From Ailurus styani (lineage: Eukaryota > Chordata > Mammalia > Carnivora > Ailuridae): a stretch of DNA of 64,000 bases. Below the pieces are notes generated by a model that worked only from the letters and a program-made list of their open reading frames with translations, made no database searches and was not told where the DNA came from. The DNA lies in the NCBI GenBank assembly GCA_002007465.1, contig LNAC01000031.1, positions 5,313,305 to 5,377,304 on the forward strand, in the 5' to 3' direction. The stretch's first letter is position 1. Every line of letters begins with the position of its first letter. This document shows, piece after piece, positions 11,148-23,200 of the stretch. The position numbers and the translations under genes were made by a program.

Positions 11148-11355
11148 GGGGTACCTGGGTGGCTCAGTCGTTAAGCGTCTGCCCTCGGCTCAGGTCGTGA
11201 TCCCAGGGTCCTGGGATTGAGCCCCGCATTGGGCTCCCTGCTTGTCAGGAAGCTTCCTTCTCCCTCTCCCACTTCTCTTGCTTGTATTCCCTCTCTTGCT
11301 GTCTTTCTCTCTGTGTCAAATAAATAAAATCTTAAAAAAAAAAAAAAGCTACAGG
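11148..11355 (+). mobile_element. Can-SINE, sense, GTTAAGCGTCTG subfamily
   Basis: The head is ggggtacctgggtggctcagtcgttaagcgtctgcc, the tail aaataaaatcttaaaaaaaa. The possible target-site duplication is agttacagg (11141-11149) and agctacagg (11347-11355). Confidence 0.92.
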
Positions 11356-11772
11356 CTATGTAAATTTCTCTACTGCCCTTTTCTTCAAAATATAATTCCA
11401 AACTTGTATTTACCAGATCTTGTCGGCACATCTCTAACAGCTCCCCCCTTGTGCCATGGACATTTGATTCCTCAGCACAGTCCACTGTGCAACAGTCTAT
11501 AGTCCAAGTTTCATGAAATGCCAGCTGGACTCCATAACTCTCAGTAACTGCCTTTTATTTGCCCAAAACACACTATCCACGTAGTCTCTTCTTCCTAGAC
11601 ACCAGAGCAGCAATCACAACACTTCATTCAGTTTTTTATGCAGTGGCTCAGTTGAGACTTAATAGAACTCTTAAATTCATTTTGTCTAATTGTCTTCTCC
11701 CATACCTAGCTATGCATTTGAACTTGTTGCTCCTTTTGAAAACAAGCCTGGATTATACCTTGCTGGTTACAG

Positions 11773-11774
<2 letters not shown>

Positions 11775-11812
<38 letters not shown>
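11775..11812 (+). repeat. (CA)n microsatellite with adjoining TA-rich tract
   Basis: About 18 uninterrupted AC dinucleotides are followed by a CTATACAT/CATATATA-rich tail to about 11861. It is likely length-variable between individuals. Confidence 0.97.
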
Positions 11813-11813
<1 letters not shown>

Positions 11814-12350
11814 CTATACATCTACCTATACATTCATACACCCATATATACATATATATGTAAATCAAGGGTAAATATTGATAGGGGCTGCCGTGCTGTG
11901 TCTAATTGACTCTACTCCATAGTGCATAGCACTAGAGGAATGGTGTTTTGCCCTAAGTCCTTATTGCTGTCCCCAAAAGCATGCAGAATCTTTCAACTTG
12001 TGTGAAAACTTTAGGTAATCACACCCCTGCATGATTCTAGAAACTTTCCTGTTTTAAAGGAGAGCAAGAGAAGGAGGGAAAGTGGGCGGGAAGACAAATT
12101 TTCTCTCATGAAAAAAATCATTTGTACATTTAGATGAGAACATTCAATTAGGATAAAAATGATAAAAACAAATCAAATTGACCTTGAGCTTTGTATAGCA
12201 AGAGGGAAAAAGGAAATATCATTTTCATGACATGAGAAATTGAAAGAAAAAAAATGCTGTGAAGATGAAAAGTTCATAGATGGGTAAAAATTCTGTCTTC
12301 ACCATATGGGTTGATGGTTGAGATTAATACTAAAATAGGAAAGGATTTCT

Positions 12351-12547
12351 TTTTTTTTTTTTTTAAAGATTTTATTTATTCATTTGACACAGAGAGAGCA
12401 ATTACAAGTAGGCAGAGAGAGAGGAGAGAGGAGGAAGCAGGCTCCCCGCTGAGCAGAGAGCCCGATGCGGGCCTCGATCCCAGGACCCTGGGATCATGAC
12501 CTGAGCCGAAGGCAGCGGCTTTAACCCACTGAGCCACCCAGGCGCCC
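12351..12547 (-). mobile_element. Can-SINE, antisense, with target-site duplication
   Basis: It is a full young-subfamily copy. The flanks share ggatttcttt (about 12343-12352 and 12549-12558). The body reads gctccccgctgagcagagag, gggcctcgatcccaggacc and ctttaacccactgagccacc in the reverse sense. Confidence 0.95.
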
Positions 12548-13874
12548 TGGATTTCTTTGTGTGTTTGTTGTTTATTGAGGAGACCATATCCTTTCTTGGA
12601 TCCTTAAGATCGCAGGAGCTAAAATCCCGTCTTGTCCCTGCCATGGTGCCTGTTCTGGTTTAATGAGAAAAATGAGATGTAATCTTTGCCGAGGAAGTTT
12701 TGCTATATTTAATGAGCTGAACCCTTTGAGGATGGGGTGAGGATACAGCTGGTCCTGAGGCTAATGCTATAGACTCGAGTGTGCACATGGGAAAGAGGCG
12801 TGGTTCGAAATGGTATCTCACCTCTGCTGTTTCCCAATTGGACTTGTTAAAAATAAGCACTCCTACATCTGAATCTACCTACACTCACACCATGACATTA
12901 AAATTTCTGGCATGAGAATTGTTAGGCTTTTCTGGGGGGAAAAAACCTGTTTAATAAATACATGCTCTGTTGAGAAATGTCTCTGGCATGGAGGGGTTAT
13001 AAAGACAGCAATGTCATATTTGTCTTGGTTGGAGCTGTCACTCCAAAACCTGAGGAAAATTCCCCACCACCCCCCTGGCCACACTCTCAGTGCCCATTAG
13101 GCTTGTACCAACTAACTACATTACAGTTACTGAGGACTGAAGTTTTTTAAGTTAAGGAGTAGGTGCCAGGAAGTTGCCTTTGCTTTCGGTGCTAAAAACC
13201 ACTGAATCTTCATAACACCCTGGGCTCCCTGGTAGGCACTTTGTTTCATGGTGACCTTCATCTGGGCCCCCAGGAGAGAAAAGCTGATTTTTATCAGCCC
13301 AGCCAATGGGTTGGGTCCTCCTAAGTCAAGTGCCACCCGGTCTCTTCTCTGTGGCAAGTGAGGGAACATGCCCGGGTGGAATGAGCACAGCCACAAGAGC
13401 CCTTCCTTGAGAGGAGGGACTCAAGTCTCCGAGTCTCTCAGAGAAATCTTTTTTGTTGTTCAAAAGTGTTTATTTAGAACAGACACAGAAAGGTGCTTAA
13501 ACTTCATCACCTTTTAGCTAATCCACCTCAAGCAGAACCATGAGGAGACCTAATCACTGCTGTCCTTCACTCCGGGCCAGGACCATACCAATCTACCCAC
13601 CTCCACTGCAGCCTGACCCTGAGGTAGGCAGGGCACAGACACCCTTGGCCACAGGTGAGGAAGGGGCAAGAGGACACGCTTGTCTCTCTGTGAGATAATG
13701 GAGTTCTGCCTCTAAGCCTCCAACCCTTGTGATGTACGGACCTGTTCCAGGGACCCATCCACATCTGGTTGAGAGAAGGTACAAGCTACAGGGTAGGCTC
13801 CAAGGCTCAGAGAAGGAAAGACCTGGGTTGGACAAGCAAACCAGGGGTCTCTTGCACACCCTAGGAGATGGGTG

Positions 13875-13990
13875 TCCTCACTGCTTTACAAATAGGGCAA
13901 CTGGCCAGAGATTTAATAGCTTACCCAAAGCCACACAATTAGAAAAGTATGCAGTTAGAAATCAGTATGGGTATTAGTCTGTTGATCCTT
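13875..13990 (-). repeat. MIR-type relic, antisense
   Basis: It contains 'ttacaaatagggcaactggccagaga', 'aatagcttacccaaagccacacaatta', the antisense MIR middle. It is short and diverged. Confidence 0.55.
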
Positions 13991-14204
13991 CTAAAGTGTG
14001 TACCCCTAACCACTGGTCAAGTGCATTACTCTTAAGACTTCATTTTGATACATGCCATGTCTCCCTGGGCACATTTAGAGCAAGTTTCTCGAGTTTTAGA
14101 AGAGCCAGTAACATTAACTCCACCTTCAAGAACACAGACTGATGGAAAACCCTCATTGCCCACACTCCACTTCCATCCTCCATATCCTCCTTGCCTTCAG
14201 GGAA

Positions 14205-14455
14205 ATAGAACAGCTATTAAGAACTTCTATGTATCTGGTATCCTGCTAAGCCTTTTCTAGACACATCATCTATTTTAATTCTTTACAATAACCTTATCAA
14301 GTAGATTATTCTAAATGGTTTTATCATCATTTTACGAATGAGGAAGTTCAAAAAACTATCTCTCAAAGGAGATAAATAATGAGTTTCATAGAGGAACTGG
14401 GATGTGAACCCAGTTCTTCTCTGTTCTGAAGCCCAGCCTATTTTCATGGTATATT
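14205..14455 (-). repeat. MIR-type relic, antisense
   Basis: It contains 'tctggtatcctgctaagcc', 'acacatcatctattttaattctttacaataacctt', 'ttttatcatcattttacgaatgagga' and 'actgggatgtgaacccag', in reverse-complement MIR order. Confidence 0.75.
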
Positions 14456-15979
14456 CTAGGTCATGCCTCTCCCAAGGGCTTACTTTCTAAGTGTCGAGAG
14501 CCTTACGTGGAATCTCACATATTCCCCCAAATCCTTGTGAGTTTCCAGTGACCTCTCAAGAATTGACATTGGTCCCCTGTTTGATCCCAGGTGACCCCAC
14601 TAATTTCAAAATTGTTAATGACCTGTAGGACTATCTTCAGCCAACCCAGGTGAGCATGGATGGGAAGAGTAAACCAAAGCAGAAAATCCTTCACATTAGT
14701 AAAGCAAGTCTTTGAATATTTTTGACATACAAAAATTATTCAAGAGGTGTTTTTTAATTACACTTTAAAAGAACATTCAGTTTTACTGTCATGATATGCC
14801 TCCCACATGGCAATCTCACTTGCCTAATCAATGGAGGCATTAAAAGACTGAAGGGTAGGGTAAATCAATGAAATCATTCTGATTCATGATCTGACTGTGA
14901 CACAAATTGAGCCAAAGTCTGCCTTGCTAAAATACTTTAGTAAATACTGAAATGTTTCGTTAGCTTCCTAAAATGGCAAAGCCCTTGATTCTGCTTTATC
15001 CTGCTAGAATGGTGCTTAATATTGTTTCTTATTGGATCTGTTTCAATTAGGCCCAGAATACTTATTTCTAGTAACAAAGCCTGAGGAAAGAATGTTCTTT
15101 GCTGCTAAAAATGCTGGTGATAGAACAACTTGGGATGGCCCACCAAATACAAGCCAGCCAAGAAGCATCTGCTTGTTTGACTTGAGTTCCTGTGAATCAA
15201 ATAGATTGATCATTTCCTCAGCTAGTCTCAAAGAAGTCCATGGTGCAATATTTGAATAAGTAGGATACTGAACAAGCAAAATATTGCTGACAGAATCCAG
15301 AGGCTGGCCAAAGTGGAGCGGAGAAGAGAGGACTCCATAAGCAAAGCACTTTGAATGTACAGTTAGCCCTTCTCTACTTCAATAACTTGATCATTCACGG
15401 AAAGTAGCATAGACCACAAGCCTCCTCTGTTTGCATCTCAGTACCAAAAAAGACCACATACTTGTTCTTAACAGAAGCAGCACTGAGTCATAGAGCCTGT
15501 AAACACATCTAAAAATGGATGATCACTTTTTTCTTCTTCCTGCTTATTTCAACAGCAATTTTCTCAATTTTTTCAGAAGGTCACCAGCTTGCAAAAATCT
15601 GAGAAGGACCATGAAAAGAACCAGACCTTTCATTTTCTAACACCGTCACTAGCATTAAAAAAAAAAAGAGGTAGAAACCAATCAGATATCAGTAGAAAAG
15701 TTTATCCCCTATGACTCCTCTCAAAGCTGTTCACCAACCACTTATCCGTGCCATATAATCACTCACTGTATAGATTGGTGTCCCCAGACATTAATGATCA
15801 TCACCTCCTCAGGCTCTGGACATTGACCAACAGATTTCCACAGTTTTTCCACACTGCTCAAATGTCCCCCACCTGACCACCATGTTGTTTACTATTCCCT
15901 CAGTCTTAGTAGATGACAAGGCTTTCCACCCTGCATATTTCTCTCAAACTCCGGCCCCTAAAGCTCTCTGAATTCACCC

Positions 15980-16145
15980 CCCAATTTAGGGTTGCCAGAT
16001 TTAGCAAGTAGAGATACAGATGCCCAGTTAAATTGGAATTTCAGATAAACAGATGTTTATCCTAAAATAATACTCATTATTTATCTGAAATTACAATGTA
16101 ACTAGATGTTATGTATTTATTTGGTAACTTTATCCGAACTGCACC
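15980..16145. mobile_element. Palindromic MITE-like DNA transposon relic
   Basis: The left arm 'gggttgccagatttagcaagtag' and 'cagttaaattggaatttcagataaaca' is answered by a right arm with 'tatttatctgaaatta' and 'tatttatttggtaactttatcc', which is largely its reverse complement. This matches a known mammalian element starting AGGGTTGCCAGATTTAGCAAATA; I cannot name it with certainty. Confidence 0.65.
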
Positions 16146-16489
16146 TTGGTTTTTTTGTTTTGTTTTGTTTTTCTCAAGAGCTTTAAGAAGGTGATCTGTT
16201 CTGAAACAATATTCTGATTGTCTGGCTATTTTGGTTTTTCTCCAACCTGTTCAAACATGGTATAGAAGACAGTCTCATGAGCAGACCCCACCCAAACCAT
16301 AGATAGCTTCAGCTTTACCTTCCCTGTATTCCAGCAGAATTGTTTGTATGTTTTTCAGTTTTGTGTTCAAGTGCAGAATGTTTATTGAACAATAGGTGAG
16401 GGTCCTGAGTAAAAGGTGGGGGGGCAAGGGTGCTCACAAAAATGAACCAGAGAGTGTCCTTGCTCTTTTGTCATCTCTTTTACCTGCAA

Positions 16490-16625
16490 AACAACTGTTC
16501 ACCACTGGGGAGAGCTGGAAACCAAGATTATGCCACTTGTAAAGACTCACACAGAAAGGCTGGACCAGAGCCCAGTTCTACCTGATTCTGAGGCCAGCAT
16601 TCTATTCCTGTCTTCCCATTCCTCG
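16490..16625 (-). repeat. Probable MIR-type relic, antisense
   Basis: 'gtaaagactcacacagaaag', 'ctggaccagagcccagttctacctgattctgaggccagc' resembles the antisense MIR 5' half. A second small MIR-like piece, 'agatgtggaaactgaggcccaggataagttggtaacc', lies at about 16720-16757. Both are weak on length. Confidence 0.5.
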
Positions 16626-16769
16626 GACACCCATTCAGCAGGCCCTGAGAGGGCAAAGTCTTGGTCCATAAAACACGGTAAGAAGCAGGGAAGGGAAGGA
16701 TGATGCCTTTCTCATCATATAGATGTGGAAACTGAGGCCCAGGATAAGTTGGTAACCTCTGTAGAGCCA

Positions 16770-17355
16770 GTCAATGTGTGTGGGATAGACATGGTGGCCC
16801 AGGGAGGGGCAGCGCAGGCCAGGTCTCCAGTTTCATGGAAGCACACGTGCTGCGCCGGCTCCAAGTTGTCCAGGGGGAAGGATGTGCAGGTTGGCATGGT
16901 GCGTGGTGTGATGATGTGACAGGTGGTTGGAGCTCCTGAAGTGCTTGCCCAAGGAGCTGCCCACAGAGGGCTTGACCTGCAAGTACAATACGTGGTGGCT
17001 CTGCAGCCACCGAGGCTGGCTTATCCCGGGTGCCTCATGTTGGGGCGGCCTCCGAGGCTCCTCCTCATGCTGCCCCCGGAACTGGCGGGGGAAGGGACCT
17101 TGATGGCCTTGCCGAGGGGGAGAGGGGAGGAGGGAGGAATGTCCTGGTCCTGGAGGTCACCCGGAGGGTGGTGAGGTGGGGGAGGGGCAGCAACAGTGGC
17201 TCCCCTCTTCCCATCCCGCCCCCCCCCCACCTTCCACCCTGGGGAAAAGGGAAGCTTCGAGGGCTGGTGGATGTAGGAGATGGGGACTGAAGGTGGCCAG
17301 GATGGTAGTCCCGTTGGGAGAAACAGTTATCCGGAGTAGAGGGTGTTTGTGGTTT
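16770..17355. other. GC-rich block of unknown origin
   Basis: This stretch is clearly richer in G and C, and in CpG, than the AT-rich intron around it. It has G-rich runs at 17115-17190 and an 11-base C run near 17219. Open frames of 60-86 codons occur on both strands because stops are rare in such sequence. None gives a domain I recognise. The minus strand has a Pro/Ser-rich frame around 17021-17230. Alternatives are a decayed processed pseudogene or 3' UTR on the minus strand (an AATAAA lies at about 16379-16384 on that strand), a small unmethylated CpG-rich element, or plain compositional drift. Confidence 0.5.
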
Positions 17356-17439
17356 CCCAGATAGTAATACGTTCTCCTTATACCTTCTACTCTTTTTTCA
17401 AAAAATAAATGTACTAAAATAAATCTATTTTTTGTCAGG

Positions 17440-17865
17440 CATGTTTTGTTTTTTACAAAAATTGGATCACATTAAATGTACTGTTAGTATACCTACTTTT
17501 TATATCAACACTATTTGGAAGTATCCCTTAAATCACTGGAAAACCACAGGATTTTTAGTGACTGCATAGTTTTCACCATGTGACTACTTAATTTTTTCTT
17601 AAACACTTATATTAGAAATGTTTAAAAGATTTTTGCCGTTTCAGATAATGCTGTAGATAAATCTGTTGACCAGGTCCTTGGTCAGTCTGTGGTAACGCCC
17701 CTTTGAGGCAATCGTTGTAGGAGAAATTCTGGGTCAAAGTTAATGTGCATTTTGAGTATTTTGGGTTTACTAAATTAACACTAATTTGCCACCCAATAAG
17801 ATTTTAATATTCTGTGTATATGTTCCTGGGTAACCACCTAGCATTTTTATCATTTTCTCCGGAGA
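17440..17865. repeat. Ancient L1M-like 3' region relic
   Basis: It contains 'agtgactgcatagttttcacca', 'gtgactacttaatt', 'gataatgctgtagataaatctgttga', 'gagaaattctgggtcaaagttaatgtgcatttt' and 'actaatttgccaccc'. These follow the order of a widespread old mammalian L1-derived sequence (AATGGCTGCATAGTATTCCA... TGGGTCAAAGGGTATGTGCA...). The family name and orientation are not determined. Confidence 0.55.
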
Positions 17866-17869
17866 GCCG

Positions 17870-18135
17870 TGCCTGACTTCCTCCCACTCTTGCCCCCTAC
17901 CACCAGCCTACGCCTGCTGACACATAACCTCAGAGGGTAAATAAACTCACCCCTCTCAGGCCCCATATTTCTCTCTATATATTGTAGTAGTCACGCCACT
18001 GTGGATCTTCCCTACCAGCCTAAAACTATTCTCATCATATTTTGCATTTGTGTATTTAATCCCAGCACAGAGAAAGATGTCTCAGACATAGCAGTGTAGT
18101 AGTTGCTCAAAAAATGTGTGATGAATGAACAAACG
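17870..18135 (+). repeat. L2 LINE 3'-end relic
   Basis: It ends in 'aatcccagcacagagaaagatg', 'tagtagttgctcaaaaaatgtgtgatgaatgaac', which matches the L2 3' end (CCCAGCACAGTGCCTGGCACATAGTAGGTGCTCAATAAATG). Confidence 0.65.
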
Positions 18136-18189
18136 TTTTAGTCTAATCTTTCTTTCCAAATAAAAAATTGTCTAATTTTTATGCATAAG

Positions 18190-18310
18190 TATTTCCATTC
18201 AACGGAACTTTATTGAACATCTACAGGCACAGGGTTAACTGTTGTTCAAAGATGATTAAGAGGACTCCTTCCCCAGGCCAGTTTGTGGTCTAGTGAGGGA
18301 AACAAACAAC
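18190..18310 (-). repeat. L2 LINE 3'-end relic, antisense
   Basis: 'ttattgaacatctacaggcacagggttaactgttgttcaaagatgattaagaggactccttcc' and 'gtttgtggtctagtgaggg' match the reversed L2 3' end. It lies tail-to-tail with the L2 piece at 17870-18135. Confidence 0.6.
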
Positions 18311-20014
18311 TAAATTGAGTGCATGAATATAATAGGTGTGCTAATACAGGTGTATAGGTGATTTGCCAGGTGTGCAACCAAAAGACATTTAGGTCACCCC
18401 AGATGTCTGTGCGTGTGCTGCATACGTAAAGAAAGGGGGTGTTTATCTGTGACCACAGCTCTTATTCCACCTTTCAGTCCCTTTCACCCCATAACTCCAT
18501 GTTTGCCTTTCGTACTTCTTCAGTTTATTGGCTAGCCTTTTACTCTCTTCTCAGACTGCAGCTGAACTTCAAATTGGAAAGATAAAATTGTAGAATGGTG
18601 GAAGATGAATGTCACCTGTACGTGACATGTCCCTTCATATAGAGAAAGATGTAAAGGAAAATGTTTCTATTTTTAAAAGTCAATTTACTAAAGATTCTCC
18701 TCACTGGAAGCCATACTACTTGCTTTGAATCTGTGAGGACTCAGAAGACAGAATTTAAAGTTAGTGGTAACCACCATCGAAGATGCTTCCAGTTACTCTC
18801 CTTTTTTTGCTTAAATCCTTCCCAACTTGCTCAGATTCTCCAAAGATGCATGTGAGACTATAACAAGGTAAAGAGCTAAGCTTCATTCTTCTAGAAGATT
18901 TCTGTCCTGAAATATTGTTCCTTTTCCACTAAATGAACTGTCTTGGCAACCTTGAAAGAAACCAGAAGATCTTTCCCCCATAAATAACCCATTTCTTATT
19001 TGGGCCCCAGATGATCCCTGGATTCCCAGAAACTCCTTGTAAAATCAGCTTTCTAAACTCCCTTCTAAGCCTCCCTTGGATCCAAAGAATTCATCACCTA
19101 GGTTCTCCAAAGTGTCCAACCCAAGCATTTACCTATATGTCCACCAAACGGTTTTATTATCTCCAATTTTCCCAAAAGGTCTGCTCCCACAATTTTGTCA
19201 TTTCTGTAATTGAAGAGGGAGATGGAGAAGAGGAGGGAAAAAGGGTACTCATAATTTTGGTCTCAGTTCTCAGGGTGGCTGTGTTATTTTTACTCTCCCT
19301 ATTTTTAGTGATAGCCTGTTTGTTCTTTCTTAATGATTTTGCATTCTCCTTGTAGCTAGCCAAAACTCCTTCGAACTTTATGGTAAGGGAGGTAGGACAT
19401 AGGGCCAACAGAAGCACCTTGTGGCTGACTCATGACCCCATGACTAGTTTGCATTACTAGTCCTGAGCATTATGCCCTCTGTCGTAAGTGGTGTTGGCAT
19501 AGGGTTTCCTATGGTATTTGTGGAGATTTATTGTCCCTGGTTCAGAAAGGTGATAAGAAAGTACAAGACCTCAGTTAACAAGCTAAAAGTGGAAATCAAA
19601 TGGTATGTCTTTATCTGCTTGTGGAAAATGTTTGTAAATCAGGACACTGATAGGGCTCCAGTAACTCTGAGAGTTTGTATTTTTTATTTTTTAGTGTTAT
19701 GTAGTATACATTTATCAAGAGCATGCAACCTTAAAGTCTTTCCACCATCTTCTGTGTAGAACTTTAATAGGAGGTAACCAAACTGAAATATGCCTTCAAG
19801 GGCATTTTCTGTCATTTGTTACTGAATTTATTCCATTATGCAAAAAAAACTATCATACCATATCATTTATTTAAAAAAAAAACCAAATATTCTGTTAACA
19901 TGCTTAAATAAGAGAAAGTCAGTTCATCTAAAAGTTTCCAAGTGAGTTACACTCCCACGGGTGGCCTCAAAAACATCTTAAAAATGACTGTTGTTACCAC
20001 CACTCATTTCCAGT

Positions 20015-20225
20015 TGGTAGAGGTTAAGAGCCCAAACTTTGAAATTAGGAAGATCTGGGATTTAATTGCAGACCTTCCTTTTGTTAGCCACACAAATTTA
20101 TTCGTTCTCCTGAGCCTCAGTTTCCTCACCAGTAAGACAGGGATAATACCCACCTTGTTGAGGTTTTGTGACGATCAGAGACCACATACTGTCTTAAGCA
20201 TACAGTGAGGGCTCAGTAAATGACA
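20015..20225 (+). repeat. MIR-type relic, sense
   Basis: It has a nearly complete MIR order: 'ggttaagagcccaaactttgaaattaggaagatctggg', 'gagcctcagtttcctcaccagtaa', 'gggataatacccacc', 'gaggttttgtgacgatcagag', 'gcatacagtgagggctcagtaaatg'. Confidence 0.82.
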
Positions 20226-20229
20226 ACTA

Positions 20230-23200
20230 AGCACCTGCACATGTGGAAAACAGGACAAACCCGTGTGGGTGTAACAAGGGTTTAGACATCGTACGTCACT
20301 TCCTGTTTTGAAAAGTTCCCTGTAAGTGCTCTTGAAGAGGATGGTTTTCCATGACCATCAGTCTTGGTTTTAAGCTTGTAGATAAAGGCAATAACATTGC
20401 CACAGAAAGATTTCCCGTGTCTAAAAATCCCCCTGCTAAGTGTGTGGAAGTCCCACAAAATTAAAAACTGTATTTTTATCAGCAAAAAAAAAAAAGCAGA
20501 TGAAGAAATTTGACCAGTCCTCTACAGATGAAAGCTTCTTGGTAACGGAATTTTACAGAAATACCATAAACAAATGCCGTTTTCCAGATCATATCAATAG
20601 ATATTTGAAAGAAACATTTTTCTTGTTTATTGTAATACAAACCTCCACCAGGCACAATGCGTAAAGACAAAGGCCGGCAGCACTGTGAGCAAAGAACAGG
20701 GCATTTTCCTGAAACCGTCTTTTGAGTCCAAAAGCACAATACTCCTTCCTGACAGTCTCTCTTTCTGGAAGTCGACTAAGAGAAGGAGAAAGGTAAACCT
20801 GCATAGCATGCCAGGCCTGGGCACGGGGACTAATTTTAATAAATCAGACTGGAACATGAAAATGTCAACTTAATCAAGCATTTAAATTTTATTAATCAAG
20901 CCTAATTTTTATGAGTGCAAATAATCACTGAAGCTGGACGAATTTGTTCTCGATTGCATCAGAAGCATAATTTTAATATTTAATGGACTGATGAATTTAA
21001 ATGGAGAATTATCTTTATGAAACATGCTCTTCATAATTTGCCATTAAATGAGAAATAAAAAAAAATCAACATAAATCTTACATAAAGGTTATTTAACTAA
21101 GTGTTGGTACTATAAATATTATAAATACATTATGCACTAATTTAGCAATCATACAGTACACTACATAAAGCAGAAATGATAAGTGGACCAGGCAAGCTTT
21201 CCCTAGAATATAGAGCTCTTGTGTTATATTGTGGGAAGCTTATGATAAAACGGTTACGGAGGTTTTGTGTGAGGTTTCGTGAACATTCTTTTCATTCAGG
21301 CTTTTATGCTACAATTCACCATTCACCATAGACATTCTTTCCAGTTCAAATGTAGGTCTAAATCCACATGGCTTTCTTCTGTGAGGTGATTATTCTTTAT
21401 CAAAAAGAGATAAAAAATATTTTTATTATTATTATTTATAGAAAAGGGATATAAATAAGAAAACTCAAGTTTTCGGACTATATGATTTCTTGACATTCAA
21501 AACTCAGTCTATTTTTAGATTTTTCTCACATAATGTTCTCAGTCCTTGAAATATTCTAGGCACGAGAGGAACAAAAGAAAAAATCAAATTAGCGTCAGAA
21601 TATTTTTCTCTACAAATGTCCACCGATTCCCCTCACCCCTTTCATTATCCCCTGCATACTGTTTAACATAGTGAGTAGCTGTGAATTTCTGGAAAAAGTG
21701 AATCAAACATAGCAGAGCAGTACAGTCCAAAAGTTTGCTAACGTATATCCAATATAAACGATTTTTTGTCTTGTTTTCAAATTGTGTTGTTCCAAAAGTG
21801 TAGCATTTTCCTCTAGTCCATGTGTTAAACTATACACTTACCTGAAAAGGAACTTCTTGACTCTTGCAGCTTGAATGCCCCCAAGTCTATCTGCAGAGGT
21901 TGTTAGAGCCCTGCATGTTTCTGAGGAGATTGGAGGTCACACCTCTCCCTCCTCTGGCTTTGCAGAAAATGTTTTAAATAGCTAATTGTGGACTCTTCAT
22001 GACATACTTAGAAAATAAAAAATCCCAAGGTTGTTTTAGAATTTTAAACATCTAAAATTGTGCCTTTTTTTTTAATTGTGCCTTTTTTTAAAAAATAATA
22101 AATTCGTGGTTCTAGAATGGAAATCTGGTTTTATAAGAGACTTGAGTACATAATTGTCTTCTTTATTTGAAATCTGTTTACCTTTAATGAACAAAAATAT
22201 TTTTCTTTGAAAATACTAAATTTTATAACATCCATTAGTGGTAAGTCTAGTTATCTTTTAATTTCACTTTGCAAAGCACGTTAAACAACTCCGGTGTTTT
22301 GGGTTTCTTTTTTTTTCTTTTTTTTTTCCCTTTTTTTTTTTGGCTTTTTGTATGTATTTTTTTCTAACGTGACAAAAATAATAGTTTCAAAAAAGCATTA
22401 TTATTTGAAAAGCACGTTATATGTTAACAGCTGACCTATTTTTCTCTGCTCAAACTAATATGCAGTATCCTAAAGATACCAAGCTAAGAATTTTCCCTGC
22501 TAGAGAAAATACAATACATTGGGAAGCCTTTAGATGGAGACATAGTTCAAATAAACACTAGAATTCTGTTCCCAGTGCTTTGTGTAAGAATGAACATTTA
22601 AGAATAGTCCGAAGGAAATATGAAAAGAAGTTCACTTAAGATGCTTATACTGATTATAGAATTTATATGATACTTAGTCTTTCATAATGGAAGAGGTTTT
22701 CTGCATATTAAGCTGACACTTAAAAAAATAAAAGGTTACATCTTCTTGGCCAGTAAAGTAAATTTACTGCCCTTGCACCTTACAGCAAAGCATATTATAC
22801 TGCAAATAAGAATGTTGTTGATGATACAGAATACAGGCTGTATGTAATCAGTGGCATGTATCAAAAGTCATCTGATAGCCACATTAAAGCCACATTTCCT
22901 ATTAAGAATCAGACTAAATTACAACATGGCACTTCCCAGAACGAGCCAAGGAAATGCATTCTGCAAGAAGAAATAATTGTATCTGAGTGTCTGTAAAAAT
23001 CAGGAAGTCTTTTAGCAGTAAGTAATAATGCTTTTCTTTTTAGTCTGCCTTCTTTTGTATTGCAATATATTCAACCTCACTGGCAAGCCTATCACACTAA
23101 TTATTATTACATCTAGTGGTTCAGTTATCTTGATGACTACTGTAGCTGAAATACTCCAAGGTCAAATCTTTAATAGTGTGAATCAAACTAAGCAGCCATC

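Noticed and set aside
11171..11485. Open frames overlapping SINEs (also at 12311, 26841, 33620, 42477, 45470)
   Set aside because: They encode the same SINE-derived peptides (for example SREPDAGLDPRTLGS) at each copy.
13125..13860. Possible gene on the minus strand (frames of 65-89 codons)
   Set aside because: Frames are short, mutually overlapping and without recognisable domains; no splice-site pairs give a longer product. A tttattta stretch near 13468 alone is not evidence for a transcript end.
15032..15279. 75-78 codon frames on both strands around 15.1 kb
   Set aside because: Two complementary frames in the same DNA and no family resemblance; coding would be expected to favour one strand.
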